A DNA stretch of 64,000 nt from Pascua guehoae (lineage: Eukaryota; Basidiomycota; Tremellomycetes; Trichosporonales; Trichosporonaceae), in NCBI GenBank assembly GCA_001600415.1, contig BCJX01000011.1:422125-486124 (forward strand). Reading direction: 5' to 3'. Made by a program: the position numbers and the translations under genes. Under the pieces are notes generated by a model. It searched no databases. It was not told the DNA's origin and saw only the letters and a list, made by a program, of their open reading frames with translations. Positions 1 through 12,323 of this stretch are shown piece after piece; position 1 is the first letter of the stretch, and each line of letters starts with the position of its first letter.

Positions 1-2
1 GT

Positions 3-3000
3 CGCACTATTATCCAGCAGCACAAGCACGCGTCGCACGTGCACATTGCCCAGGTTGAGACAGACACAGAGCACCACATCCCCACTCCTGCCTCGCCTTC
101 GCCATCACCAGCAAAGGGACTTGCAACGACCGGACCATCCGACGCCAACGGTGACCTGGTATTGTCGGCCCCTGCGCCAAACTCTGCAGCTGTGCAGACC
201 TTGCAGCCATCTTCCAGCCCGCCAGCAGCACTCCCGATCAGCTCCCATAACGTGTCGTCCTCGCCAACGTCTATTGTTCAGGACGGCTCTGCCCTTACGT
301 CCAAGCAAGCACACGACGTCGCAGATAGCTTGATCGACCCCGCATCATCTGTGCATACTCGCACTCGTGCTACTGCACCTCCACTTGCGCGAGAGCCTGC
401 CTCGTCGCCGGTTGCGTCTGCTTCCATTCCAGCCGCCGAGCCTGCCCCAACACGTGCTGCGGTTGCCTCACCAACCCAAGTCACGGGCCGTCAACAAGGA
501 ATCGAACCGAGCGACGACGCCACCGCCATTGCTGGCACCGCCTCGACAGTGCACGTTGACGGTGAACCCAGGCACAAGCCATCTCAGAAGCGATCGCTCC
601 CTCGCCCGCCGACCACTGAAGAGAGCCCCGCATTGACCTCTTCGAGTGCGGCAAACCGCACCACCTCTCAGACGATACCATTCCCCACCCCTGGTCCGTC
701 TGCCAACCCGAGCCTCGTCTCCATGCCCGTCCCTACAGTTGCGTCTCGTCCTCTTTCCACCTCTCCAAAGGCAAATTTCAACCCCAACGGTCGTGGACTC
801 GGCATCGACACTGCACCCCAGATTCGTTCACGGAATCGCTCACCAGACAGGGTAGGACGGTCATCCTTTGCAACGACTGGCGGTGCCATGGAGATGCCCA
901 CTGCCAAAGCTGCTCCGACGACAGCGACCAAACCGATTCCGATGCCCACGCCGATGGGCTTTACGCCCAGTCACCAACCCACCAAATCGGCATCCAATTT
1001 CCCCGCCATTGCTGGCCTCTCCGACGCTGGACCATATCCCACGTCGGCTGTTTCCCCCAAAGCTCGTGCACCACCCAGCGGACTCCAAGTCCCTGGTGCC
1101 AATGGCGGCCCACCTGGTCTTCCGCAAGGCTTAAGGCAGCCCGAGGAAGTGTGTCTCGAGTGCATGATGCGTGACCGAGATCTCGCCGATGTCTGCGTTC
1201 AAGGCGAAGGGGTCTGGGAGCGTGCGAGTGATACCGCGTGGCAGGACCTTCGGGAGCGCGAGTTCGAAACACTCCGTGCAATGTCACTCGACCACTCGGT
1301 CTCCGGCATGTCCCTCGAGTCGGCGGGCTTTAGCGCCGAAGCCGACTCGTCTCCGCTCTCGCACACCAGTGCACTTCCGGAAGAACCATCACGGGCAGCG
1401 CAGGCGGCCGCCCGCAAACACCGCCACGAAGCGCGCAAAGCAAAGGCCGACGAGCGTGACGCTCAGGTCGCCCGGATCGGCTGGCGTGGCTTCAAGTGGG
1501 AGGAAGGATCTGGCGGCGAAGGCTTCCCAAAGGGCTTCCTCGGTACACGCGGCGGCGCACTGACGGAGAGGGGCATCAAGAATGTCATGACCATGGTATG
1601 TTTTTGCTATACTCTGGGGAACCAGTGGAGACTGACCGTGCCAGTACCCTTCGTCGTCTGCGCTGCGATACCAGATTCTCCAGAGCTACCTGCGCGGGCA
1701 GTACCGCCTCATCCTCGAGGTGCGCAACGAAGCGTCTCGGCTCGGCCACTACCCCGAGCCCGAAGAGCCCTACTACCCCACATCGCCCACGCTTTCCAGC
1801 CATGAGAGCTCGGTGGCTAGTGCCAACCGACGCAAGTCGCGCAACAAGAGCATCGACGCACAGTCCGTCAAGGCCATGTCCATTAGCACGGCACGGTCGG
1901 CCCCAGCTGTGCCCCTGTCGCAGCAGCCACCACCGTTACGGCAGAGCCCGTCGACGCCAGCGGGCCTTGGCAGCGTCGTCACGCAGCGTCCCCGACCACG
2001 GACACAGTACTCTGGCGAGCGTGGAGGAGAGCGCGAGTCGATGCTGGCGCCCAGCTCGAGTTCGGTGGTGTCGCGCCCCTTGCTCAACGTCAACACGTCT
2101 GCGTCTCCGCCTACGCGCCCACAGCACCTCAAGGGTATGAGTGTCAGCTCTTCGAGCGTGCCCAAAGCGCGCGATTCGCGCTTTACCGACGACAATTGGT
2201 CCGACACGGAGGACCTGTGGCCACCCGCGTCACCGGGCTCGGGCAACCTGCGTCCGTTTTCGTTTGCTGTTCGTGCCGGAGCTGCTGCTGGACGCGACGG
2301 AAGCGATGCTGGACACCAGCGCCGCAGCATCTTTGGCCGCTGGGGCGGAAGTGTCACCAGTCTGTTTACTGGCAGCCACGGGGGCAGCGGCAGCATGATG
2401 GACATGCAGTGAGTCGGAAGCACTAACTATTGTGGTATTGTACAATGCTGATCCGCAGTCTTGGTCTCGATATGGACCGCAGGAACCGCACGTCGTCATA
2501 CCAGGCGCACGAGATGCCCAGGGTCTCTTCAGGCCTCGCCTCACGTCCAGTCTTTGCGAGCCGACAGTCGCTCGGTTCCGGTGTCTATCTCCCTGGACAA
2601 GACCAGCAGACTGCAAACGCCGCGGCACAGGCAGCTATGCGTGACCGGCGTGCGAGATCGGTCAGCACAAGCCGTCTCACACAGGTATCGCTCTATGACG
2701 AGCACAGCGACGTCTCGCCCAAGAAGAAGGAAAAGGGGCTCAAGGGCCTGCTCCAGAAGATGAAGAAGCCAAAGGGTGGCAAGCGCGACAGGGCCGCTGC
2801 TGTTGCTCGGCCCGAAGAGGATGGAGCCTCGTCGGAGCTGCAGCCGCCACCGCCCATCTCGTTCCTCGTCAACCGCGGCGAAAGGAACCACGACCGCAGC
2901 CGCTCGGGCTCATCCATGTCGATGCTCAACGAGCCATCGCCTTCGCCGTCGCTCACGCCTGGCAATGGATCGCCCAATCCACAAGGCCGTTCGGTGTCTA

Positions 3001-4163
3001 CGCCGATGGCTGCCTCTTCTGGCAGCGGGAGCCAAGACGCGAGCCCCACAAGCTCGCGCTTTGCTCCTGAGCGTGACAGGCGCCGCACCGACCCATCCCC
3101 CGAGCTTCCGCCGGGTGCGGCTCCTGATGCTTTTAGTCTCACGCTTCACCCACGCCGTGGGTCTGCGATGGAAATGCTCACGGGAAGCTCGCACACGAGT
3201 ATTCCCAATGCGCTCATCACACCCGAGACGCCAGTGTATGAAGAGCCCATTTCGATGCGTGACTCTTCGTTTTCGTCGTCTCTGCGGGAGTCGATGGCAC
3301 GCGAATCCATGGTTGCGCGCGAGTCAATGGTTCGCGATTCGCTCGTTGTGCGCGACTCGATGGTCGGCCGCGAGTCGACCTATATGCCCAACGGCAATGG
3401 CCAGCCGTACCCGCCATCGTACAACATGGCCATGTCTTACCGGAAGAGCATGCAGCCGTCGTTGTCGTCACGGTACTCGACGGCCGATTCGCTCGATCCG
3501 GGCATGGCACCGGCCCAGCACCTGCAGGCGCCTTCACCAGCAGGTTCGCTCTCGCCAAACCGGTACAAGAACCTCCCGCCACTTCCGCCCAGCGCTGGAG
3601 GCGGCGGCGCCATGGCATCGCCAGACATGTACAGCGACGCGGCCGACTCGTACCGTGCGAGTGTGTATGACAATCGCACATCGATTGCCTCGTCATACCC
3701 GCGTGGCTCGATTGTTTCCCAGGACGCGCCGAGTGCAGGGTACCGCACCGGCGTCCCACCTTCGAGTGACTATTTCCCGACGGCCTCCCCGCGTTATCAG
3801 CAGGGCGGGTTTGCATCCCCACTGCCGGTCCCGGGCCCGGGCTCGAGCCCGCCCGGCGGCTACGGTGCTGCCGTCGGCCTCGGTGCCCCGCCGTACATGC
3901 AACAGCGCACACTGCAGCCCCGCGCGAGCTTTGACGTCCTCGGGGACCACCAGGCGCGCGTTCGCCGCTCGGCTGCTGCTCCGATGCCCGACGAGCGCAA
4001 TGCGCAGAGCATGTACATTGACGCGCGCAACGCTGCGTCGACGGGCTCGTTTGGCCGCTTCTTCAAGGCGGAAAAGGCCGTCGTGCCCGACCCGCCTCCC
4101 CACACCGAAGACAGGAAGGAGCGCAGGAGGGGCATCAAGTCGATCTTTTCAAAGGCAAAGTAG
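3..4163 (+). CDS. Large Ser/Pro-rich protein with a conserved central block; 5' end outside window
   Basis: Three exons are visible: 3-1595, 1645-2408 and 2459-4163. The first runs in from the window edge, so the start is missing; the visible part is about 1353 residues. Both introns are 49-50 nt with GT-AG ends, and intron 2 has a CTAAC branch point; splicing keeps the frame. Most of the protein is low-complexity Ser/Pro/Ala sequence and probably disordered. The exception is a compact block across the first junction. It starts with a CLECMMRDRD motif near 1156 and continues through Trp-rich and GWRGFKWEEG segments to a YLRGQYRLILEVRNEA helix near 1700. I recall such a block in other basidiomycete hypothetical proteins but know no function for it. 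Exon 3 carries repeated RESM/RDSM units (about 3270-3380) and ends in a basic KKRRG-type tail. It could be a scaffold or polarity factor; that is only a guess. The coding call is firm. Confidence 0.8.
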
Positions 4164-5087
4164 TAGCGCGAGCGATACACGAGCTCGTGTGAACGCTGCC
4201 CATGGTGACTGACCACGCCTCGTCTCTGCGCTCCCCACGCCACCCGCTCGCGCCAGATCGCCGGCTCTCAGCGCCCTGTTTCCTCTCATCTTTTGTTAGA
4301 CACGGACTATGACTGCACATTCTCTCTACGCATACCACAGGACCGATCACGCCGCACCAGTAACATACCCCTGGCGCGGCCCAACCATGACTGCGACCCG
4401 ACACCAAGCACGCACCCCACTCCTCCCACCTTTGTTCCGCCCGACACGAGACATCCCACCACCCACTGATCCCGACCGCGTACGGAAGTGACCCCAACCG
4501 CGACACAAGGAGACGTGGAACGAACCCAGCGAAAACCAACTCTTTTCAATGATCCATTTCCACTTCGCACGAATCCCAATTTTCACCACGATCCCATGAT
4601 CCATGATCTACGATCAATGATCCACGATCCACGATCCCTGATACCCACACCAGACCTACTACCTACCCAACTAGCACCTGGCAGCGGATGGGCAGCATTA
4701 ATCGAGAGGCCACGCGGACTCTGTTTGTAGCACTACAGCATCGAGAGCCTACCCATGCCACCTTGTCTGCACGAGCGAGTGAGCGAGCCTGCGAGCCTGC
4801 GAGCTGGCGCTGCATTGGAGCAGAGGCCAGTGCAGCAGCGAGGTGTTGCGTTGACATTGTATGCGGAGAGATTCTTGTCTGCATGAGCTGGCCCAAACTG
4901 TCATACCCAGCGTCAGAAGGCAGGAGTGTGCTGTTTACGTGCTCTAGCGATCATGTCAGTGTCGCATTTGACAGAGTTGCGTTTGGGAGCATTGGGTCCG
5001 TTTCGTTTGGCAGAGTCGCATTGACAGAATTGACACTGCCTCACATTCCCTGCTCTCGGTACATCATTTGCATCACTACCCACTGCC

Positions 5088-5203
5088 GTCGACCTCGAGG
5101 CGTGTCCGACCTCGAGACTTGTCCGACTTGGAGACTTGTCCGACCTCGAGACTTGTCCGACCTCGAGACTTGCCCAACCTCGAGACTTGTCCGACCTCGA
5201 GGC
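5088..5203. repeat. 17-bp tandem minisatellite, about 7 copies
   Basis: The unit CCGACCTCGAGACTTGT repeats head to tail with a few substitutions (one copy has TTGGAG, one has CCCAA). It contains an XhoI-like CTCGAG palindrome in most copies. It lies between the 3' ends of the Ser/Pro-rich gene and BRO1. Confidence 0.9.
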
Positions 5204-5246
5204 CGGACGCGCCCAATACAGACGCCAACGAAGCGGATACTTGTGT

Positions 5247-5290
5247 CCATGCCAAACCATGCCAAACCATGCCAAACCATGCCAAACCAC
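5247..5290. repeat. 10-bp tandem repeat, about 4.5 copies
   Basis: The unit ATGCCAAACC repeats perfectly four times just after the 17-bp minisatellite. No coding role is apparent. Confidence 0.9.
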
Positions 5291-5544
5291 AGCAGCCATC
5301 GACTGGCTCGGACCTCTGCCTCTTCCATCTACATCCGCCAGACAGGAGCAAGACAATTTCTCAAACCAAGACTGAGCACAGCCGACCACAAAGCCGACCA
5401 CGTCAGCATCCATGGGGATAAATTGCCCAACACGACGCCCACACGACGCCGCGCCACGGCGCTGCGGCCCACTCTCGAGCCCACCCGGCCCGCCGCTGCG
5501 CGTACAACGATGCATCGTCCTCGTACTGCCCATCACGGAATCTT

Positions 5545-8500
5545 CTAGTACTGATACCCCCCGTACTGGTATCCATACTGGCCCTGCCCTTGCTGGCCCT
5601 GCTGTGGAGGCTGGGGCTGGGGCTGCTGGCCCTGGGGTGCATACCCGGGGTACGCGTATCCGCCATAGCCTCCTGGCGGGGGGTATGGCTGGCCCGACTG
5701 CTGGGGCGGCTGGGGCGGCTGGGGGTACGAGTACTGCCGCTGCTGCTGCGGGGGCGGGGGCGGCTGGTACTGCTGCTGTGGCTGGTACTGCTGCGGGGGC
5801 GGGGACTGGTAGTGCTGAGGCGGAGACTGGTAGTGCTGCTGCTGTTGCTGCTGGGGTTGCTGCTGTTGTTGCTGTGGCTGAGGTGGGGCGGGGTAGCTTG
5901 CCGACGAGGAGCGGTAGGGCGCGGGCGGGGCCGGGTAGCTTTGCTGTGTGTAGTTTGTGTATTGCTGTGTGGGGGGCGGGGAGGGGTACGATGGGGCGCC
6001 CGTGGGGGCGGACGGGAACGAGGGGTATGTGCCTGCTCCTGGGCGGGGTGGTGGTGGGGGGTAGGGGCCTGGGGGCGGGGATGCGGCCGTGTTCGACCTG
6101 GCGGTCGGCGGGGAGGGGGCGGGCGGGGTGCTGGTGCTGGTGCTGAATGCGGAGGGGAGGCCGGCGAGGTTGAAGTCGTAGGGATTGGAGGGCTTCGGGG
6201 GCGCGGGTGGGGCGGGGTAGGCCGAGGCCGATGCCTGGGCCGACGGTGGGGGCGGGTAGCCGGGCGTGGATGGCTTGGGCGGCGGTGGGGGCGGGTATGC
6301 TCCGTACTTGGATGCTGGGGCCGATCCGGACCCAGAGCCAGATCCCGAGCCAGAGCCCGAGAGACCCATAGAGGCAAACTGGGCGTCGAGGCCGCGGGAC
6401 GGCGACGACGCCGTGGGGCTCGATGGCGAGCTGCCTGCTCCTCCTGCTCCGCCCGCGATGCGGTTGCGCGTCTCGATCTCGGCAACGAGGCGGTTGCGCT
6501 CGGCATCGCGCGAGCTCACGAGCGACCGCACCTCGCGCTTCAAGTCGGCGGCCACGCGGTCAATGCTCTCGTAGAAGGCGAGCGCTTTGGCGAGGCCCTC
6601 GGCGAGTTGGACGTGGGACGCGCCCGCGCGCTCCATCCGGCGCTCCCACTCGCGCACGCGCGTCGCGCGCGCCTTGGCCGACCGCTGTCGTTCGCGCACG
6701 CCCTGGCCACGCGAAACGCGCTGGACAATGGTCTCGAGCTCGGTCGTGAGCGTCTTGAGCGCCGAGACGGCAGAGGCTAAGCGCGACTGGTACGGGCGGA
6801 ACTTTTCCAGCTCGGCGGCAAAGAGCTGCGGCTCGACGGACGCGTTGCGCCGGTTCAAAAGGAGCAGGTTGGACACGTCGTCATTTTGGATCTGGGCGTT
6901 AGTGGTGAGCCACACCAGGTTGAGATCTACCCGACGGAGATCTGCGACGGTGGCGGCGTACGCCGCCCGACGCGACTGACCTTTTCCTTGAGGTCCTTGA
7001 GGACGTCGTCGCGCTCGCGGCGGATCTTATTCAGGCGGTCGAGCTTATCGCTCGCCTCCTTTGCCGACGCGCGCAGCTGCTCCTGCTCGGCCGCGTCGAG
7101 GCGGGGGCGCACCTGCTCCTCGTCCTGGAGGTCGAGGAGGGACATGCCCGCTTCGGCTGGCGGGGCCGACGTCGTCTTACCGGCAGCAACGTCTGCAGCC
7201 GCGGCGCGGACGCCATCCTTGCCGCGCTCCAGAATCGCCATGTCAGGCTGGATATCGTGCCAGAGGGCCACGACCTGCGAATCCGACGCAGCAGCGGCCT
7301 TAAGCGACGCCAGGTTTGACGAAATGTTGGACCGGAGATGCGAAGTCTGGGGGCCCGACGGCGCCTGGGTAAAGTTTGGTGCGTATTTGGCGCGCATGCG
7401 CTCGCACTCGCGGCTCTCATTGTCGAGCTGCGCAGAGAGGTCTTGCAGCTCGCGCTCGCACCGCGTCCGCTCACCCTCGAGCTGGCGTACACGGGCGTCG
7501 GTGCCGCCGCCGGATTCAGAGACGTCTGCGGCGATTCGCAGCACGTCCGAGCTCACGTCGACGTCCGTGTCGGCGTCTTCACCGTCGGCGAGACGCCGCC
7601 ACTGCTGAATGACGCCCGGAAGACCGAGGTGCTCGAGTGCGGTGCGGACCTCGACCTCGCTCATCTCGACGCGCTCGACCTCGCCGCGGGCAAGCTTTGC
7701 CTTTTCCTCAGAGTAGACACTAGCCGACTCGTGGACGGCGAGGGGGATGAGGCGTGCGAAAATGTCGGGTCCGATGAGCTTGGACACGTCGGCGTTGGCG
7801 TACACCTCTTGGATCGTAATGGGTGTTGCCGGGGGCAGCTTTTCAATCACAGGCAGTGCAGCCTCGGACGGGAGAATGTCGTGGTAGATCAAGTCATTGT
7901 CCCGGATAGCCTGGGTCTTTGCCTCTGCGCACAGCGTGGCGTGGGCCTTTGAAATATCGTGCAGGCTCTGGCCGGCGTCGTGCGGCAGTGTCGGCGACGA
8001 CGACGACACAAACGACCAGTTGAAGCTGCCGGCCGCGCGCTGGGCCTCCTGTGCCAACGTGTCTGCGAGCTTGAAGCGCACGAGCGCCGTCCCGTACTTG
8101 CCCGCGGCCTCGTCGGCCTTTGCGCGCTGGAACTGGGCAATCGACGCAAACAGCTTTGCCTTCGCCTGCAGCACGTTCATCCACATGCGGTCAAACACGT
8201 TTTTCCCCTGAAACTCGCGCATCTCGTCCACGAGCCCGTTGTACATGCTCGCCACCTGGTTGGCGGTGCGGGCGACGAGCGACGGCGCCTTTTTCTCCTC
8301 GGTGAGCTTTTCCAGAAACACCTCGGTCGCCTGCGCCAGCATCAGGTTGATGAGCAGGTGCACGACCTCGCGGCTCAGGTCGGTCGATGGCGCGTGCAAA
8401 AAGTTGTCATTGATATAGGTCAGCATGCCCGCCGTCGCGCGCGAGTTGAAGTAGGACCGCTTCAGGCCCTCGGGGTCGGCACGCGACTGCGACGCCGCGA

Positions 8501-9062
8501 GCGACGACAGCACCGACGCGAGCAGGTGGATAATCGACGCCTTTTCAAACGCCAGCGACGTTTGCGTCGTCAACTTGTCGGTGAATGCATCGTTCCTGTG
8601 TGGGTGGTCAGCGCGTGCTGGGAACCCCAAGGACAGGATGGGCCAGAGCACCGGGAGCCTCGACAGAGCGGTGTGCGGCTCAAGCCCAGTTCGCACCCGC
8701 ACCGCCAAGTGCCCCCCCACCAGCCTTGCCCATTTCGCCCAGCGCCACTCACCATCCAAACGACACCTTGACCTCGGAGAACCGCAGCTCGAGCAGCTCG
8801 AGCTGCCCAAAGTACTTGTACAGCAGGTCACGAGCTAGAGTCAGCACTGGCGCGTATCCCCTGTCCACTCCAACGCACCAGTCGTGTCGCTCCCGGCACC
8901 GCGGACGGCGTCCTGGCGGCATCGCTGGAGGACGCTAATCTCCTCGGCATACGCGTCTGGCGACTCGCCAAACGAGTGGGCAATGGTGGAGCGGATTGGG
9001 CCGGCCCAGTCTGCGTCCGTCGTCGCCTTGCGCGGGATCGAGAGGAGGGGCGACTGCGCCAT
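5545..9062 (-). CDS. BRO1: BRO1-domain protein (ESCRT-associated, Bro1/ALIX family)
   Basis: Four exons on the minus strand: 9062-8879, 8834-8753, 8595-6981 and 6891-5545, giving about 1075 residues. The start is the ATG at 9062, which opens with the SIPRK segment typical of Bro1 domains; the junctions rebuild the ARDLLYKYFGQLELLELRF core. Residues 1 to about 390 form the Bro1 domain, which in the family binds ESCRT-III Snf7. A coiled V-like domain follows to about 780. The last 290 residues are Pro/Gln/Tyr-rich with many YPPPP and YPAPP units and a poly-Gln stretch. Bro1 recruits the ubiquitin protease Doa4 and helps multivesicular-body sorting at endosomes; the paralogue Rim20 acts in pH signalling. 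The length and the long Pro-rich tail favour Bro1 over Rim20, but the two were not separated by a tree. It shares a 387-bp divergent promoter with HYPK. Confidence 0.9.
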
Positions 9063-9449
9063 GGCGGCGGTCGGGTGTGGGGCTGGGTTTGGGGTTCAGG
9101 CGCGGGCAGGGAGAAGGAAGCGAGTGCTGAGAGGGCCGCGGGAAGTGGCCAGTGAAGTGGGCGAGATGTGATGAATTCCTTTTGGAGAGATTGATGCGAG
9201 ATGTTGCTGTAGATGGCTGATGGTCGGGGAGGGGGGGTTGGTTGGTAGTGGATGGATGGATGGTGGCGGTGGCAGGTGGTGGTGTGTCATGGACCACCCG
9301 CTTGGTGTGCGTCATTCACACTGCCTGCCCAGCCATTGACGGAACCAAATTTATCCAGCCAGAACTCTCAAACTCGGCAACGATCGACGGCCACCAGGTC
9401 ACAGTCACAACCGACTCTCCAAGTGACACACACTCCCCACTCGACCAAC
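9063..9449. promoter_or_regulatory. Divergent promoter between BRO1 and HYPK
   Basis: This 387-bp interval separates the two start codons and must hold both promoters. It contains GGTGGT/GGATGGAT-rich runs near 9220-9270. No TATA box was recognised. Confidence 0.6.
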
Positions 9450-10024
9450 ATGTCCGTCCCAAGCTCGCAGGGCCGCGTACCGCAGGGAGAAGTCATCATG
9501 GACGTGGGTACTTGCGAGTCTGGACCGACAGATGAAGATGCTAATCATGCCAGTTTGCCGACGGAGGACAGTACATCAAGAGTGCGTTTGCGTTTGGGCC
9601 AAAATGTCGGCGCGGCGCGGTCGTGACCGGTCGAGCTAGTTGAAGCAGGGGGGACGAGCGAGACAGACAGGGCCGACTACTGACCACCGCAGACAAGCTG
9701 GAAAACTCTGTGCTCGACCTGGAGCGCCGGCGGATCACGCGCGACGAGGCGGCCAAGGCGAGCCGCGCGATGGAGGCGCTCGAGGTCAAGCCCGCGGGCG
9801 CCGTAAAGGCCGACGACGCCAACCTGATTGTGCGTTGCGGGCACGTTGGCGCTTCCAGGACGGGCGGGCATGCGTGCCGTGTTGTGTTGCCTGGGTAGAG
9901 TGTGGGCTGACGCGTACAGGTCAAGGAGCTGGGCGTGACAAAGGAGCAGGCAGAGGAGGCACTGCGCGCCGAGGGCGGCGATGTGGCCAAGGCCATCGTC
10001 AAGCTCACCGCGCCCAGCCTGTGA
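9450..10024 (+). CDS. HYPK: HYPK-like UBA-domain protein
   Basis: Four exons: 9450-9503, 9554-9581, 9693-9829 and 9920-10024, giving 107 residues. The second exon is only 28 nt. The C-terminal half is a UBA fold of the HYPK/NAC-alpha type, with the run LIVKELGVTKEQAEEALR and a closing GDVAKAIVKL helix. The middle is a charged helix (LENSVLDLERRRITRDEAAKA). In other eukaryotes HYPK binds and restrains the ribosome-associated N-terminal acetyltransferase NatA and has chaperone-like activity. All introns are GT-AG, and each junction restores the UBA or helix pattern. It is convergent with PSF1, with about 610 bp between the stop codons. Confidence 0.88.
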
Positions 10025-10635
10025 GCAGTGTACCGACGCATTGTGGCCAGAGAAGAGAGACATAGAGGGGGTAGGGTGACCTGCACCACCACGTAACATG
10101 GCCTGTTACACAACATGCATAATACATTGTAACGAGTACACTGCCCGCATGTCTAGTCTGTGTTGGCGAGGTGCCCCTCGGTCATGGCCGGTTGGCCTGT
10201 GTGGCGGTGGGTGTGCATTGAGGGAATCGTGGTTGGCGGGGGCGATGTGCAGTGCCGAGCGTGCGTGATGCTGGGAATGAAGGAAGGGAGAGGACGGATG
10301 GTGAAGACGAGAAGGTGAGAGGGAGCCGAAGAATGGGAGGCGGGGACCATTCAAGGTGCGCGGCGCTCCAGCGGGGCGAGAGCGCGAGCAACGCGAGTGG
10401 CCAGATGGCAGATGGCCTACAACATGGCCAAGGGGCCACGTGTCGACGCCGGGATGTCAAGGCTCAGTGGGGAGGACGCTGTAAGATTGGCGAGTACGAG
10501 GCAGAAGGATGCGAGGACCAGCCAGTAGATGTGCGAGTAGAGAAAGGTGAGGCCGAGACGGGAAACACAAAGTGTCGCCGCCTTTGGACCTGCCCTGTCA
10601 ACGTCGTGGTCGCTCCGCCTCAGGTTGCAGTCGGT

Positions 10636-11346
10636 TTAGACCTCCTCGAGAAAACCCTGCACGATGAGGCGCTCGACGTTGCTGCGTTCGAGACGGAACC
10701 TCTCTCCCTTTCTAAACTCTACGCGCTCGCCAGAATCGAGAATGACCTCGCCCGCGTCGCGAATGACACGCACGTCGGCCATGAGTTCTCCGGGCGGCCT
10801 ATCGATCCCGGCCGCGATATCGAGCACGTCGAGAAAGTCGCTCTTGTAGTCGAGGACGAGGGCGTTGTAGCCACGGAGGAAGTCGAGTTCTTGCGGGGAC
10901 AGGGCCGAGCGGAGATCGGGAGCGTCAAGCTCGGTCGTTGCCGACTCGTTGGCGTTGGTCGCGTTGCCCACCCCGGGGCCCTGGAGTGGAGCTTGGGGAA
11001 GACCGCTCCTGGCCGGCGACAAGAGGTAGGCGAGCGCGCCGCCCGCGTCCCACCACCGCTCGGTGATGCCGCCCACGCGCGAGTAGAGGTAAGCCAACAA
11101 ACACCGCTTGTTGCGCCGCGCCGCTAGGTGCTGCACCGTCAATGCGCACACGAGCGCGCGGTCCTGCGATAGCGAAATGCCGCGGTTCTCTGTCGCGGCC
11201 GCAATGGCCGCGCCCAGCTGGCGTGTCTCGAGACACACTGACAGGATGAGCGGGAGCGCGTACTTTGGCAGCGGGAGCTGTGGGGTCGATGACAGCGTCG
11301 CGCGGTGCGCGGCGACGACGAGCTGGAGTGCAAGGTCGCCGTGCAT
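10636..11346 (-). CDS. PSF1: GINS complex subunit Psf1
   Basis: A single uninterrupted frame of 236 residues, starting at the ATG at 11346. The N-terminal half is helical and carries the NKRCLLAYLYSRV segment characteristic of Psf1 (residues about 78-90). After a low-complexity linker, the C-terminal part has the LSPQELDFLRGYNALVLDYKS motif and a beta-rich end (DVRVIRDAG, RFRLERSNVERLI) as in the family's B domain. The length is close to that of yeast and human Psf1 (about 200 residues plus the linker). Psf1 is one of four GINS proteins that join Cdc45 and MCM2-7 in the replicative CMG helicase. It is intronless, unlike most neighbours, and divergent from LSC1. Confidence 0.9.
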   Translation of the reverse strand: MHGDLALQLVVAAHRATLSSTPQLPLPKYALPLILSVCLETRQLGAAIAAATENRGISLSQDRALVCALTVQHLAARRNKRCLLAYLYSRVGGITERWWDAGGALAYLLSPARSGLPQAPLQGPGVGNATNANESATTELDAPDLRSALSPQELDFLRGYNALVLDYKSDFLDVLDIAAGIDRPPGELMADVRVIRDAGEVILDSGERVEFRKGERFRLERSNVERLIVQGFLEEV

Positions 11347-12323
11347 GGCGCCGAGGGAGGTGGGGGTGGTGGGCGGTCACGCGATGAGGCGTTGGTGGGC
11401 TTGGGTTTGATGAGGATTGTAATGTAGGCCGATGAGGAAAGTTGTTTGCCTGCTCTTTTGTTGATGACCTCCACCAGGCAGACAGGCGCGTCGCGTGAGT
11501 GCTGACTTGCATCCAAACACACACACGATTGCGCACAGACATGGGCAATGCTTGCCTAAACTATATAAAAGAAGGCGCGCCATGCCCCACGCGCGCCAAC
11601 CGTTTTGGAACACTGTGAACAGGATCGGCGGCCAGCCATGTGGGAGAGTAGTAGTGATGCGGGATTGCGGCATTGGTCGGCCAGTGGCCAGTGGATTGGG
11701 GGTGACGGCGGTTGTCCGACCCGGGGTGGAATCCCGCTTTTTCCATGGCAAATTTGATTCCGAGTGGGGAAGTGCGCAAAGTGTCGGCCACCACGACCGA
11801 GCAGACAGTCTACACCCAGACCCAGACGACTGCCGCAACCATGTGGGGTCCGAGGCTGCGGGGGGGGGGGTGCGTGCGCGCGCTTGGCTTGTACGCGCTG
11901 TGCCTGTCCGCCTGCAACGCCAACACCGGCAAACAGTGAGCGCCTGGAGCGCCAGAGTGCGGCTTGGTGCGGCTGTGGCCTATGGGTTTACTTGCCGCCG
12001 ATTGGATTACCCTGTGTCTTTTGCCACGTTTTTTGGGTGAGTCCCCCACATGACCCACTGTTCACCGCATCGTGACTGCCCATGACCTAGAGTTGGCCGG
12101 GATGGATGGATGGGTGACGGACATGCGGCACGCGGGCGCCCGGTGATGCAAACTGAAAGAAGGTACGCACCCAGTACGTACGCAGGCTACAGGCGGGCAA
12201 AGACACCCACACACCCACCCGCACTACCCACTCCCACTCCCCATCACCCCCCTTGCTCACCACCACTACAACCTTTACAACACTCTACGGCCTCCTCTTC
12301 TCACCACTCTCCCACCCTTCACC
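11347..12323. promoter_or_regulatory. Divergent intergenic region between PSF1 and LSC1
   Basis: No gene was recognised in these 977 bp. A good TATATAAAA box lies at 11562-11570 on the plus strand, about 760 bp upstream of the LSC1 ATG and with no clear coding start at the right distance. A CA/CT-rich leader (about 12200-12320) directly precedes LSC1. Confidence 0.5.

Larger units (their letters stand above)
4164..5544. other. Intergenic region between two convergent genes, rich in short repeats
   Basis: No gene seen. It holds imperfect GATCCA(C/T)GAT repeats near 4570-4645 and two clear tandem repeats (listed separately) near 5.1-5.3 kb. Open frames here follow the repeats and look like chance. 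Confidence 0.6.

Noticed and set aside
5590..6780. 396-codon plus-strand frame opposite BRO1
   Set aside because: It is the antisense shadow of the Pro/Gln-rich BRO1 tail and has Gly/Arg/Leu bias with no domain.
11562..12040. TATATAAAA box followed by a 153-codon plus-strand frame from 11581
   Set aside because: The ATG lies only about 10 bp from the TATA box, composition is not protein-like, and no family is recognised.
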